Source: Fidelibacterota bacterium
GTDB taxonomy: Bacteria > Fidelibacterota > Marinisomatia > SCGC-AAA003-L08 > JACNLC01
Assembly (NCBI GenBank): GCA_014381725.1
Contig: JACNLC010000070.1
Coordinates: 1 to 64,000 of the forward strand
Length of the DNA stretch: 64,000 bases
Direction: 5' to 3'
A program made the position numbers and the translations under genes. Below are positions 53,249 to 62,414 of the stretch, in pieces (position 1 is the stretch's first letter; each line of letters starts with the position of its first letter). The notes beneath the pieces are model-generated. The model made no database searches and had not been told where the DNA came from. It saw only the letters and a program-made list of their open reading frames with translations.

Positions 53249-54202
53249 CTATTCTTGTGAACCAAGAACCAACGCTAAAAGTGCCATTCGCATGACAACA
53301 CCGTTGAACGCTTCCTGCCAGTATCGCGACCAGCGAGTGATATCCACATCCGCCGGAATTTCATCCATGCGTGGAAGTGAGTGCAACAGAATCGCATCTG
53401 ATTTTGCTTTTGTGGATAGCAATTCACGTGTAATTTTGTAATTAGACGGAGTCAAATCAACATCACCTGAGCGTTCATCTCTGGCTTTTGTATAATCCGG
53501 CTGAACGACAGGTTCAACCAAAATCACATCCGCATCGGCGATGGCTTCTTCAACATGTTCGGCTTCTTTGAAATTCAGATTATATTTTTTGATTTCCTTT
53601 TTAAATTCGTCGGTCATACTCATTTCCGGCGGTGATACGAATGTAATGGGACAATCAAACTGCGTCAGCCCGTGTGCCAGCGAATGCATCGTTCGCATTC
53701 TCATATCACCGACGGCTAGCCATTTTAATCCGTCAATCCGTCCTTTTTCACGATAGACAGTGTAAAGATCAGTCAAAATTTGCGTCGGATGTTCGCCCCA
53801 GCCGTCACCGCCGTTGATAATCGGCACAGATGACCATTTTGCTGCTTCGTGTGGTGCCCCTTGTTGAAAATGTCGCATCACGATCACATCGCCGTAGAAT
53901 TCCAGCATCTTGACAGTATCTTTGATTGTCTCCTGATAAAAATCACCGGCACGTGTCATTTTCGCATCTGCAAAACCTGTAACATGTCCACCAAGCCGAT
54001 GCATCGCAGCTTCGTGCGCCAATCTTGTGCGAGTGCTTGGCTGATAAAATGCCGTAACCAACGTTTTTCCCGCCAAAAGATCCGTATTTTGTCTATTTTC
54101 GGCATGATGTTTCAAGCGATCCGCCACATCAAACACTCTAAAAAATTCATTTCGTTCAAAGTCCTTAAGTGAAAGAATATCTCTTCCTGCAAAACTTCTC
54201 AT
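53249..54202 (-). CDS. Carbamoyltransferase, aspartate-type-like
   Basis: A 317-residue transcarbamoylase related to aspartate carbamoyltransferase: PSTRTRLAHE, GEHPTQILTDLYT, LHSLPRMDEIPADVD and the C-terminal GVVMRMALLALVLG. No pyrimidine gene is next to it, and it sits beside YgeW and carbamate kinase, so a catabolic role on a ureido compound is likelier than pyrimidine synthesis. It differs strongly from its neighbour and is not a tandem duplicate. AAAGGGAAATAAAA precedes the ATG. Being the genome's only PyrB is the alternative. Confidence 0.82.
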   Translation of the reverse strand: MRSFAGRDILSLKDFERNEFFRVFDVADRLKHHAENRQNTDLLAGKTLVTAFYQPSTRTRLAHEAAMHRLGGHVTGFADAKMTRAGDFYQETIKDTVKMLEFYGDVIVMRHFQQGAPHEAAKWSSVPIINGGDGWGEHPTQILTDLYTVYREKGRIDGLKWLAVGDMRMRTMHSLAHGLTQFDCPITFVSPPEMSMTDEFKKEIKKYNLNFKEAEHVEEAIADADVILVEPVVQPDYTKARDERSGDVDLTPSNYKITRELLSTKAKSDAILLHSLPRMDEIPADVDITRWSRYWQEAFNGVVMRMALLALVLGSQE

Positions 54203-54289
54203 TTTTATTTCCCTTTCTTTTTTAACTGCAAATTGACGCGAATAAACACTGATATTTTCGTGTAAACTCGTGTAATCTGTGGTTCATTT

Positions 54290-55579
54290 TCAGTTCATTT
54301 TATTCCAAATTAATTTTGCTTGTAATCTTGCTTTTTCCAAGATTTCAAATTCGTTTAAATCAACACATTTTCCGTTCCGAATTCGAAACTTACCACGAGT
54401 TATCACATCCGTGGGGTTTTCCAGTCCAAACAGGATATGCGCTGAAAAGTTTTCTTTGGTAATCTCCGTTTTTGGAGAATAATCGAAAAAAACCAAATCG
54501 GCTTGGTAACCTGGTTGAATATTGCCCAATTTCAAACCAGACAATTTACTTACAATTTGCGAATTATTTTCGAATAAAAATGCAAAATAATCCACATTTT
54601 TCTCCTTGTGTGAACTGCGAATCAGCACTCCTTCTTTCGCTTCGGATAGCATGCTCGCCTGCATTCCGTCTGTTCCCAATCCTACTTTAGTTTTTTCGAT
54701 GATTTCGGATGATAGAATTCCAACTTTGTTGTTCGCATTGGATGTTGGATTGTGCACAAGATTCGCTCCGGTTTTCTGCAGAATTTCCAAATCTTCCGGC
54801 AAGATGTGGATTCCATGCGCAACCAGACTTCTCTCATTCAACAATCCAAAATGATTGAGCCGTTGAATCACCGATGGATAGCCTAATCTTTTTGTGTATT
54901 CCTCATCTGCTTTGTCTTCGGAAACATGGATGTGAATTCCACAATCCGATTCTGCGATTTTCTCTAATGATTTATCAGAAAGCGTAAACGATGCATGAAG
55001 TCCCAATAACGGAAAAACATGAGGATTGTTTTCGTGTTTTTGTAATGTTCTCAAATTTACCGCCAAACCAGATTCGAAATATCCCTCACCGTTTCGGTCG
55101 GTAATTTCAAATGCAGGCGAGATATTGATTCCAAATTTCTCAGCAATTTCAGCGAGCATTTCGAGTGAACCTTCGGTGAAATTCGGACTGGAATGATGAT
55201 CAATAACTGTCGTAACGCCACATTTTAAACATTCCAATAATCCAGTTTCAAAAGACGCTCGAGTTGAATTTTCATCTAGCGCCAAATCCAGTTTCCACCA
55301 GATTTGTTCAAGAATTTCCGTGAAGTTATTTGGAATTTTCTGTGGAGGAGGCATCCCAATTGCAAGAGATGAATACAAATGGTGATGCATATTTATCATT
55401 CCCGGTAAAACCGTTTTTCCGGAAAAATCCAGAATTTCATCGAAATCATTTTCTTCAAGAATTCCAGAACCGACTTTCTCAATTTTATCATTCATAATTG
55501 AAACCCGACCATTTTCAATAAATTCTGGTTCACCGAATGGATTTACAATTCTGATATTTTTGATGAGTGTTTTTTTCAT
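54290..55579 (-). CDS. ssnA: SsnA-type amidohydrolase
   Basis: A 429-residue amidohydrolase. NMHHHLYSSLAIGM carries the first metal ligands; IWWKLDLALDENS and VTTVIDHHSSPNF are typical of SsnA, a chlorohydrolase/aminohydrolase-like protein linked to the selenium-dependent hydroxylase gene set. HIHVSEDK, VAHGIHI and LGTDGMQASM supply the remaining site. The substrate is unproven; ring opening or deamination of a purine-derived heterocycle is expected. Its start overlaps the large-subunit stop (ATGA). Confidence 0.9.
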   Translation of the reverse strand: MKKTLIKNIRIVNPFGEPEFIENGRVSIMNDKIEKVGSGILEENDFDEILDFSGKTVLPGMINMHHHLYSSLAIGMPPPQKIPNNFTEILEQIWWKLDLALDENSTRASFETGLLECLKCGVTTVIDHHSSPNFTEGSLEMLAEIAEKFGINISPAFEITDRNGEGYFESGLAVNLRTLQKHENNPHVFPLLGLHASFTLSDKSLEKIAESDCGIHIHVSEDKADEEYTKRLGYPSVIQRLNHFGLLNERSLVAHGIHILPEDLEILQKTGANLVHNPTSNANNKVGILSSEIIEKTKVGLGTDGMQASMLSEAKEGVLIRSSHKEKNVDYFAFLFENNSQIVSKLSGLKLGNIQPGYQADLVFFDYSPKTEITKENFSAHILFGLENPTDVITRGKFRIRNGKCVDLNEFEILEKARLQAKLIWNKMN

Positions 55580-57825
55580 GATTCTATTTTCTCCAACACA
55601 TTTTCTGGTGTCATCGGAATTTCATTAAATTCAATTCCAGTTGCATTGCTCACGGCATTTGCGATTGCGGCGGCTGTTGGAATAATAGCCGGCTCGCCAA
55701 TTCCTTTTGCGCCCCATGGTCCGAGTGGTTCTGAATCCTCTACCAAAATCGTCTCAACCTTTGCGGTATTTTGAGCAGTTGGAATCAGATAAGTCGAAAG
55801 GTTTTGTGTTACGGCTTTGCCGTGTTCATATTTAAAATTTTCTGTCAATGCCCAGCCGATACCTTGAGCCGTTCCGCCTTCTACTTGTGCTTGCAAACCC
55901 GCCGGATTGATCGCTTTACCAATATCGTGTGCCGCCCAGATTTTTTCCACCTTCACTATTCCAGTCAATCGGTCAACCCGCACTTTCACAATTTGCGTAG
56001 CATAGGAATAAGTAAAATACGCATCGCCAGTTCCCGTTTCCGAATCGTAATCCAACTCCGGAACATGCCACCAGCCGTTCGATTGTGTTTTCATCCCGTT
56101 TAGATGTAAATATCCGGCAATTTCCGAAAATGTAATTTTCCGCTCTGATTTCAAATTCTTTGCAAAACAGTTTTTGATTTCTATATTTTCCTGATCGCAA
56201 TTCAAAATTTCAGCACTCACTTTTTTTAAAATAGGAAGCAATTCTTCAGCGGCATTGCGGATTGCGTTTCCAGTCATCACGACATTCCTGCTAGCCACAG
56301 ACGGACCGCTATCCGGAACGTGAATCGTACTCGTCGGCAAAATCTCGATTATTTCCGTCGTTACGCCTAACGCTTGGGCTGTCATTTGAGCAACAACCGT
56401 TTCGGCTCCCTGACCCATTTCCACGAGTCCAAATGCAACCGAAATTTTTCCATTTTTCCGAATTTTAATGTTCACTCCCGCTCCGTCCAAATGCCAGCCA
56501 GCCGCACCGAGACAATTTCCATAATGGCATGATGCAATTCCGATTCCTTCGAGATAATGTGAATTATTATTGTTTTGGATGATATTGTTATTAATTCTTT
56601 CCGATGCGTTTTGAAGTGTCTCTTTTGCGCCAACACTGGATGTCAATTTTTGCCCTGTCATCGTTTCATCACCGACTTCGAGCATATTTTTCATGCGAAA
56701 TTCCACAGGATCGATTCCTAATTTTTTCGCCAAAATATCCATTATTCGCTCGTGTCCAAATGTCGCTTGTGGCGAACCAAATCCACGAAATGCGCCGTTC
56801 GGTGGGAGATTAGTGTAATATGATTTCGACCGAACTTTGACATTCGGAATTTTATACGGACCCATCGCCTGCATCGCAGCACGGTAAGAAACGACGGACG
56901 AGAGTGTCGCATACGCTCCAGCATTTTCTTCGAGCAAAATCTCAGCGGCAAGCAATTTTCCACTTTTGGAAACACCGACTTTGTATCGCATTTGGAACGG
57001 ATGGCGCTTGCTCGTGAGTTGCACATCTTCTTTTCGGGAATAAACCATTTTTACGGGTTTGCCCAATTTTTGCGCCGCAACCGCAACGCGAGCACAAAGT
57101 TCAGACGGAACATCTTCTTTCCCGCCGAAAGCACCGCCGGTCGGAGATTGCTCCACTTCGACATTTTCAAGCGGAATTCCTAATACACGAGAAACGGCTT
57201 TTTGAATGTAAAACGGACATTGAAGAGAGCCGAGAAGTTTCATTTTGTCGGTTTTTGGAAAGGCGATGCATCCCTGTGGTTCCAAGTAATAATGCTCAGC
57301 AACGGAAGTTTTGAAAGTTTCTTCGATAATCAAATCCGCATCGGTAAATCCGGTTTCGATATCGCCGCGAATCACTTGATGTTCGCAAGCGAGATTCGAA
57401 TCATGTAAAAATATTTCCGTCGCATTTCTGGATTCGTCAATAGTGAAATATGGAGATAACTCCTCAATTTTAATTTCCACAAGTTTCGCAATATCCCGTG
57501 CGTTTTGTGGAGATTTTGCGACGATCAAACCAATCACATCACCGACAAACCGCACAATTTTATCGGCAAAAAGTGGCTGATCTTCGATAATTACTCCAAC
57601 CTGATTTTCTCCGGAGATATCTTTTGCGGAAATGAAATCCACAAAATCCGGATATGATTTTGCTTTGGAGAAATCAATGCTCAAAATTTGCCCAAACGGA
57701 ATCCCAGAATAAACCGGAGCGGCGTGGAGAAAATTTTCATCGGGCAAATCGTCAAGAAATTTGGTTTGACCTAAAACTTTCTCCAAAGCGTCAATTCGTT
57801 TGTATGATTTGCCGATTTCTTCCAT
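55576..57825 (-). CDS. Molybdenum hydroxylase large subunit, XdhA-like
   Basis: A 749-residue Mo-pterin subunit. The hammerhead domain is at about 10-115; the Mo-binding part shows PTGGAFGGKEDVP, FRGFGSPQATFG and the catalytic glutamate in GAKGIGEPAIIP near the end. It probably forms a second purine hydroxylase with the FAD and 2Fe-2S subunits at 47097-48390. It is the first gene of the minus-strand cluster, transcribed from the 66-bp gap shared with yqeC on the other strand. Confidence 0.93.
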   Translation of the reverse strand: MEEIGKSYKRIDALEKVLGQTKFLDDLPDENFLHAAPVYSGIPFGQILSIDFSKAKSYPDFVDFISAKDISGENQVGVIIEDQPLFADKIVRFVGDVIGLIVAKSPQNARDIAKLVEIKIEELSPYFTIDESRNATEIFLHDSNLACEHQVIRGDIETGFTDADLIIEETFKTSVAEHYYLEPQGCIAFPKTDKMKLLGSLQCPFYIQKAVSRVLGIPLENVEVEQSPTGGAFGGKEDVPSELCARVAVAAQKLGKPVKMVYSRKEDVQLTSKRHPFQMRYKVGVSKSGKLLAAEILLEENAGAYATLSSVVSYRAAMQAMGPYKIPNVKVRSKSYYTNLPPNGAFRGFGSPQATFGHERIMDILAKKLGIDPVEFRMKNMLEVGDETMTGQKLTSSVGAKETLQNASERINNNIIQNNNNSHYLEGIGIASCHYGNCLGAAGWHLDGAGVNIKIRKNGKISVAFGLVEMGQGAETVVAQMTAQALGVTTEIIEILPTSTIHVPDSGPSVASRNVVMTGNAIRNAAEELLPILKKVSAEILNCDQENIEIKNCFAKNLKSERKITFSEIAGYLHLNGMKTQSNGWWHVPELDYDSETGTGDAYFTYSYATQIVKVRVDRLTGIVKVEKIWAAHDIGKAINPAGLQAQVEGGTAQGIGWALTENFKYEHGKAVTQNLSTYLIPTAQNTAKVETILVEDSEPLGPWGAKGIGEPAIIPTAAAIANAVSNATGIEFNEIPMTPENVLEKIES

Positions 57826-57891
57826 AATTCTATTGCATAATTTACGAAAATAGTTCCGTCAGATATACCTAAATTAACTTTAATTTACAGC
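57826..57891. promoter_or_regulatory. Divergent promoter gap of the purine cluster
   Basis: Sixty-six AT-rich bases separate the starts of the minus-strand catabolic genes and the plus-strand maturation genes. Both promoters must lie here or overlap the gene starts. I see no clear -10 box or operator dyad. Confidence 0.4.
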
Positions 57892-58611
57892 ATGGAATTT
57901 TACCAGATTATTGATAAAAACAGAGAAAATTTGAAGAATTCGTGCATCGCCTTGATCGGTGGCGGAGGAAAAACAAGTTTCATGCGACAAGTTGGTTTGG
58001 AACTTGCCAATTATTTTCAAAGGATATTGATTACATCATTGACGAAATCTGAATTTGACGAAAAAGTAATTTTACTCGATAAGATTTTCGGGAAACTGGA
58101 TTTTTCGGAAAATCCGCTTTTTTTGATGAAATTCAAGCAAAACAATCAAAAGTTAACTGGAATTTCAGAAATTGAATTAGAAAATATTTATCCATTGTCA
58201 GATATCACAATTTTCGAATGCGACGGTGCACAAAAATTGCCACTGAAAATTCACAACAATTTCGATCCGATTGTACCAACATTTGCCACACACACAATCA
58301 TCTTTATCGGAGCGGACGCGGTAAACACGAAATTATCAGATGGAAAAATTCACCGCCAAGAATTGTTCAAACAATTCTGGAGAATTAACGATAATTTTGT
58401 GCTCGATTGCGAATTTATCGCAGAAGTTGTAACCTCGAAAAATGGTTATCTTAGCAAAATTCACCACGACCCAAAATTGATTTATTTCGTAAACAAAGCA
58501 GATAAATTCCCTGAAAATGCGGAAAATTTAGCAAAATCCATTTTTCAAAAGTCCAATCATCCCACATTTTTCGGAAGTATTCACTCTGGATTTTGGGAAC
58601 AAATCCGATGA
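57892..58611 (+). CDS. yqeC: Selenium-dependent hydroxylase accessory protein YqeC
   Basis: A 239-residue P-loop protein. GGGGKTSFMR (23-32) is the nucleotide-binding loop; TSLTKSEF and IFECDGAQKLPLK match the YqeC family, a phylogenetic marker of selenium-dependent molybdenum hydroxylases. Its biochemical role is unknown. It leads the plus-strand maturation operon and overlaps mocA by ATGA. Confidence 0.88.
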   Translation: MEFYQIIDKNRENLKNSCIALIGGGGKTSFMRQVGLELANYFQRILITSLTKSEFDEKVILLDKIFGKLDFSENPLFLMKFKQNNQKLTGISEIELENIYPLSDITIFECDGAQKLPLKIHNNFDPIVPTFATHTIIFIGADAVNTKLSDGKIHRQELFKQFWRINDNFVLDCEFIAEVVTSKNGYLSKIHHDPKLIYFVNKADKFPENAENLAKSIFQKSNHPTFFGSIHSGFWEQIR

Positions 58612-59183
58612 AAATTTCGCTTATCATTCCAGCGGCTGGACTTTCGAGCCGTCATAAGGAAAACAAATTGCTACGGAAAATTGACGAAAAATTCGTGCTT
58701 GAAAAAACGATTTCCACATTCACAAGTTTTCCAATTCAAATTTTGGTTGTGCTCGGATTTCAATCTAAAATAATTCGCAAAATTCTCGAAAATGAGTTTG
58801 CAGAACAAATCGAAATTTTGGAAAATAAAGATTTCCGCAGCGGAAAAAGTTCTTCAATTCGTGCTGGGATTTCCGCTTGCGAAGATGCTGATTATTTAGG
58901 ATTTTGCAACGGCGATTTGCCATTTATCAGCAAAGAAACTGTGACAAAATTGTTGAATATTTTGGATATGAAAAAACCGTCAATTCTCGCTCCAAAATTT
59001 CAAAATCAAATGGGACATCCGATTTTTTTTGATCGAAGATTGTGCTCGGAACTTTTGCATATTTCAGGTGATTTTGGTGGGAAATCGGTCGTAAATGCTC
59101 ATCCGGAAACGGTTTTCGTGCCTGTTGATGATTCCGGCGTAATTATAGATATGGACAGGTTACTCGAAAATGAAAAAATTTAG
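58608..59183 (+). CDS. mocA: Molybdenum cofactor cytidylyltransferase-like
   Basis: A 191-residue nucleotidyltransferase that attaches CMP to molybdopterin (MocA/YgfJ group). The start at 58608 overlaps the yqeC stop as ATGA. IIPAAGLSSR ... NKLL is the NTP-binding loop and CNGDLPFIS the metal-binding motif. Molybdenum hydroxylases of the XDH family often need the cytosine dinucleotide form, which fits the two enzymes encoded opposite. It overlaps yqeB by 14 bp. Confidence 0.9.
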   Translation: MKISLIIPAAGLSSRHKENKLLRKIDEKFVLEKTISTFTSFPIQILVVLGFQSKIIRKILENEFAEQIEILENKDFRSGKSSSIRAGISACEDADYLGFCNGDLPFISKETVTKLLNILDMKKPSILAPKFQNQMGHPIFFDRRLCSELLHISGDFGGKSVVNAHPETVFVPVDDSGVIIDMDRLLENEKI

Positions 59184-59976
59184 CGACATCAAAATTTGGA
59201 TTCGTGGTGCCGGTGAACTTGGGAGCGCAACAGCACATTTGCTCCATCGAATAGGTTTTTCGGTTTTCCTTAGCGAATTAGAAAATCCGCTTGCAATCAG
59301 ACGACCAGTAACTTTTAGCGATGCGATTTTTAACGGATTTTCAGAAGTTGAAGGTGCTCGAGCAAAATTCTGTTCGATTTCCAAAATTGAGAAAGTTTTT
59401 TCCGCAGACGAAATTCCGATTCTAATTGATAATTCGGATTTAATGAAAAACGCCTGTTTTGAGATTTACATAGACGCCCGAATGTTGAAAACCATACAAA
59501 ACGATTCCCGAAATATCGCGAATATTTCCATCGGATTAGGTCCCGGATTCACGGCAAAAAATAACTGCGATGTCGTAATTGAAACAATGCGTGGACACAA
59601 TCTTGGTAAAGTAATTTGGGATGGTTCAGCACAATCCAACACAGGAATTCCAGGAAATATCGGAGGAAAAACAAAAGACAGAATCATCAAATCTCCTGCA
59701 AACGGCACAGTTGATTGGCTCGTTGATTTTGGTGAAATTGTGCAAAAATATCAAGCGCTTGGAAAAGTGGGAAATACAGAAATTTTGACAAAAATTCATG
59801 GGATTGTGCGCGGATTAATTTATCCCAAAGTTGCGATTTTGGATGGTATGAAAATCGGTGATGTTGACCCGAGAGGTACATCTGTCAATTTTCGTGCGAT
59901 TTCGGAAAAATCGAGGTGTATCGCGCGAGGAGTTTTGGAGGCAATTTTGATAAATTTGAAAGGTGAAAATGGATAA
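59170..59976 (+). CDS. yqeB: Selenium-dependent hydroxylase maturation protein YqeB
   Basis: A 268-residue protein of the YqeB/EF2563 family. IWIRGAGELGSATAHLLHR is an N-terminal Rossmann-like motif, and GLGPGFTAKNNCDVVIETMRG is family-specific. YqeB together with YqeC and an orphan SelD marks the selenium-dependent molybdenum hydroxylase trait. It probably takes part in inserting labile selenium into the Mo centre; mechanism unknown. No cysteine or selenocysteine motif stands out. Confidence 0.9.
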   Translation: MKKFSDIKIWIRGAGELGSATAHLLHRIGFSVFLSELENPLAIRRPVTFSDAIFNGFSEVEGARAKFCSISKIEKVFSADEIPILIDNSDLMKNACFEIYIDARMLKTIQNDSRNIANISIGLGPGFTAKNNCDVVIETMRGHNLGKVIWDGSAQSNTGIPGNIGGKTKDRIIKSPANGTVDWLVDFGEIVQKYQALGKVGNTEILTKIHGIVRGLIYPKVAILDGMKIGDVDPRGTSVNFRAISEKSRCIARGVLEAILINLKGENG

Positions 59977-60958
59977 GGTTTTACTACAGAATATTCTGAA
60001 TATTAATTCTTCGCAAAATTCCGTGATTTGCTCGCAGATTGCATGGGAAGGCTCAGTCCCGAGAAAGGATTACCCTACGATGCTCGTCATGGAAAATGGA
60101 AAAACTATCGGTACAATTGGCGGAGGAAAACTCGAATTTCGAACCATCGAACAAGCCAAAATTGCGTTGCAAAATCAACAGATATTTATCAAACAATTTG
60201 ATTTGAGCGGCACAGAAATCGATGCAGAAATCGGCGTTTGTGGTGGGAAAACGACGATTTTAATAGAGCCATTTTCAAAAGAATTGAAAGATTTTTGGGA
60301 ATCTGTTGAGTTGGAAACACATCCACTTTTTGTGCTGACAGCAATCGAAATGGAAAATGAAATTCGTGTGGAAAGGACAAGATTAGATTCTTGCTCTGAA
60401 ATTCACTGTGAAATTTCCAAATTGTACGAATCGGCTCTGCGAAAAAAACAATCCATGTCATTTGAAAAAGACGGAAAAATCTATTTATTCCAACACATTC
60501 GTGGTCGTCCACAATTGCATATTTTCGGTGCTGGACACATCGGGAAAGCCGTTTCTGAATTGGCAAATTGGATAGAATGGGATGTGAAAATCTATGACGA
60601 TCGTAAACTTTTGGCAAATTCAAAACGATTTCCAAACGCTTTAGAAATATTCTACAAACGGTCAAATTTGAAGATTGCTGAGGATGATTTTGTTTTGGTC
60701 GCATCTAGAGAACACCGACAAGATTACGCAATTTTATCGGAAGTTTTGAGAGAAGATGTAAAGTTTATAGGACTTCTCAGCAGCCGTCGCAAGTGGAAAT
60801 TGATTGCGGAAAAACTCCAAAAAGACGGATTTTCCAAATCTCAGATTCAAACGATTCATGCGCCAGTTGGAATTGATATTTCTTCTGAAACTGTTCCGGA
60901 AATTGCGGTGAGCATCATGGCAGAGATGATTCGGCATCACGGGGAGAAAACAACATGA
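59969..60958 (+). CDS. XdhC/CoxI-family maturation factor
   Basis: A 329-residue protein with the XdhC N-terminal domain (TIGGGKLEFRTIEQA, CGGKTTILIEPF) and a C-terminal Rossmann domain (LHIFGAGHIGKAVSELA, GLLSSRRKW). XdhC-type proteins carry and sulfurate the Mo cofactor before insertion in XDH-type enzymes. The start at 59969 has AAAGGTG upstream. It overlaps yqeB by 8 bp and hyuA by ATGA. Confidence 0.92.
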   Translation: MDKVLLQNILNINSSQNSVICSQIAWEGSVPRKDYPTMLVMENGKTIGTIGGGKLEFRTIEQAKIALQNQQIFIKQFDLSGTEIDAEIGVCGGKTTILIEPFSKELKDFWESVELETHPLFVLTAIEMENEIRVERTRLDSCSEIHCEISKLYESALRKKQSMSFEKDGKIYLFQHIRGRPQLHIFGAGHIGKAVSELANWIEWDVKIYDDRKLLANSKRFPNALEIFYKRSNLKIAEDDFVLVASREHRQDYAILSEVLREDVKFIGLLSSRRKWKLIAEKLQKDGFSKSQIQTIHAPVGIDISSETVPEIAVSIMAEMIRHHGEKTT

Positions 60959-62295
60959 AAAGGATCCTTTTAAGAAATGGGACAATTGTCAATTCTTGCA
61001 AAATCACCAAGATGGACATTCTGATTCTCAGTGAAACAATTGAACAAATTGGTGAAAATTTGCCCATTGAAAACGGAGTTGAAATTTTGGATTGTTCCGG
61101 GAAATTGATTTTTCCCGGCATTATTGATTCACACACGCACATGGGCGTTCCGATAAAATCTGGTTTTTCTGCCGATAATTTTGAAACTGGTACAAAATCC
61201 GCAGTTCATGGAGGCGTAACTACGATTTTAGATTTTACAATATTGGACGAAAATCAAACGCTACGACAAAGCATAGAATCGCGTAAATTTGACGCAGCAA
61301 AATCCATTTGTGATTACAATTTACATTGCAATATTACTCAATATTCGGAAGAAATTTTATCCGAAATTCCGATTTTAATTGAAACAGGAATCACAAGTTT
61401 CAAAATATTCACAACCTACGAAGAAGCAGGGATGATGCTTTATTACGAACAAATTCAGCGGATTGCACAAGCAATTTCAGCACATGACGGTTTGCTAATG
61501 GTGCACGCAGAAGATGATGAAATTCTTAGAAATGCAATGTTGCCCTTTAAAACGAAATTTATCACAGATCCATTTTATCATGCGCTGAGTCGTCCCGACG
61601 ATGCAGAAGCAGTAGCCATTCAAAAAATTGGGGAAATCTCGGAAAAAACCGGATGCAGGATTTACATCGTTCATCTGAGTTCCGCAAAGGGCTTAGAAAC
61701 GGCGAAACAATTTGAAAATCTTGTTGTAGAAACCTGTCCGCAATATCTATTTTTGGACGAGAACATATACAAAAAAGACGACGGGCGTATGTTTGTGGCA
61801 AGTCCGCCACTGAGAAAACGCCATGATAACGATGAACTTTGGGGTGGGATTTTAGACGGAAGTATCAGCACAATCGGCACAGATCATTGCCCCTTTTTCG
61901 AAAAACCTCGCGAAATACATTTTTCTGATATTCCAAATGGAATTGGCGGTGTTGAAACGCTATTTCCTATTTTGCTTGCGCAGTGGATTTTGCGAAAATT
62001 GGATTTGCGATTGCTCAGCAAACTTTTATGCAAAAATCCTGCAAATGTTTTCGGATTGTCTCATCGAAAAGGCACGATTCAAATCGGAAAAGATGCCGAC
62101 TTTGCAATCGTGAATCCGAAGGAAATTCACATGAATTGGGAGAACTCTCTTGTTTCTGCTGTGAATTGGAATGCGTTTACCAATTTTCCAGCATGTTTTC
62201 CAAATCATGTTTTCCGTCGCGGTGATTGGATAGTAAAAGATTCCAGATTGCAGACAGGGAGCAAGGGAGTTTTTGTGAAATCCAAATTTCCTTAA
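60955..62295 (+). CDS. hyuA: Dihydropyrimidinase/hydantoinase
   Basis: A 446-residue cyclic amidohydrolase. DSHTHMG supplies two metal histidines, TSFKIFTTYEEAG the carboxylated lysine, and HAEDDE, VHLSSAKG and GTDHCPF the rest of the binuclear site. E. coli HyuA, in the equivalent cluster, is a phenylhydantoinase. Here opening of a hydantoin-like ring to a ureido acid would feed the carbamoyltransferases. It ends the plus-strand operon. Confidence 0.92.
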   Translation: MKRILLRNGTIVNSCKITKMDILILSETIEQIGENLPIENGVEILDCSGKLIFPGIIDSHTHMGVPIKSGFSADNFETGTKSAVHGGVTTILDFTILDENQTLRQSIESRKFDAAKSICDYNLHCNITQYSEEILSEIPILIETGITSFKIFTTYEEAGMMLYYEQIQRIAQAISAHDGLLMVHAEDDEILRNAMLPFKTKFITDPFYHALSRPDDAEAVAIQKIGEISEKTGCRIYIVHLSSAKGLETAKQFENLVVETCPQYLFLDENIYKKDDGRMFVASPPLRKRHDNDELWGGILDGSISTIGTDHCPFFEKPREIHFSDIPNGIGGVETLFPILLAQWILRKLDLRLLSKLLCKNPANVFGLSHRKGTIQIGKDADFAIVNPKEIHMNWENSLVSAVNWNAFTNFPACFPNHVFRRGDWIVKDSRLQTGSKGVFVKSKFP

Positions 62296-62414
62296 AATTT
62301 CCCGTTATTTTTGAATTCTCAGTACTTTTTCTAACTGATTTTCTAATATAGGCTTGTTATCTTCTACTTCTACGATTACAAGATCTGCCACTTCGTGTTT
62401 TCAACTCAAGTCTT

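Noticed and set aside
62305-62391. Minus-strand frame reading EVADLVIVEVEDNKPILENQ before a stop, after the CapA-like gene
   Set aside because: It may be a tiny gene relic, but it has no start in frame and is too short to assign.
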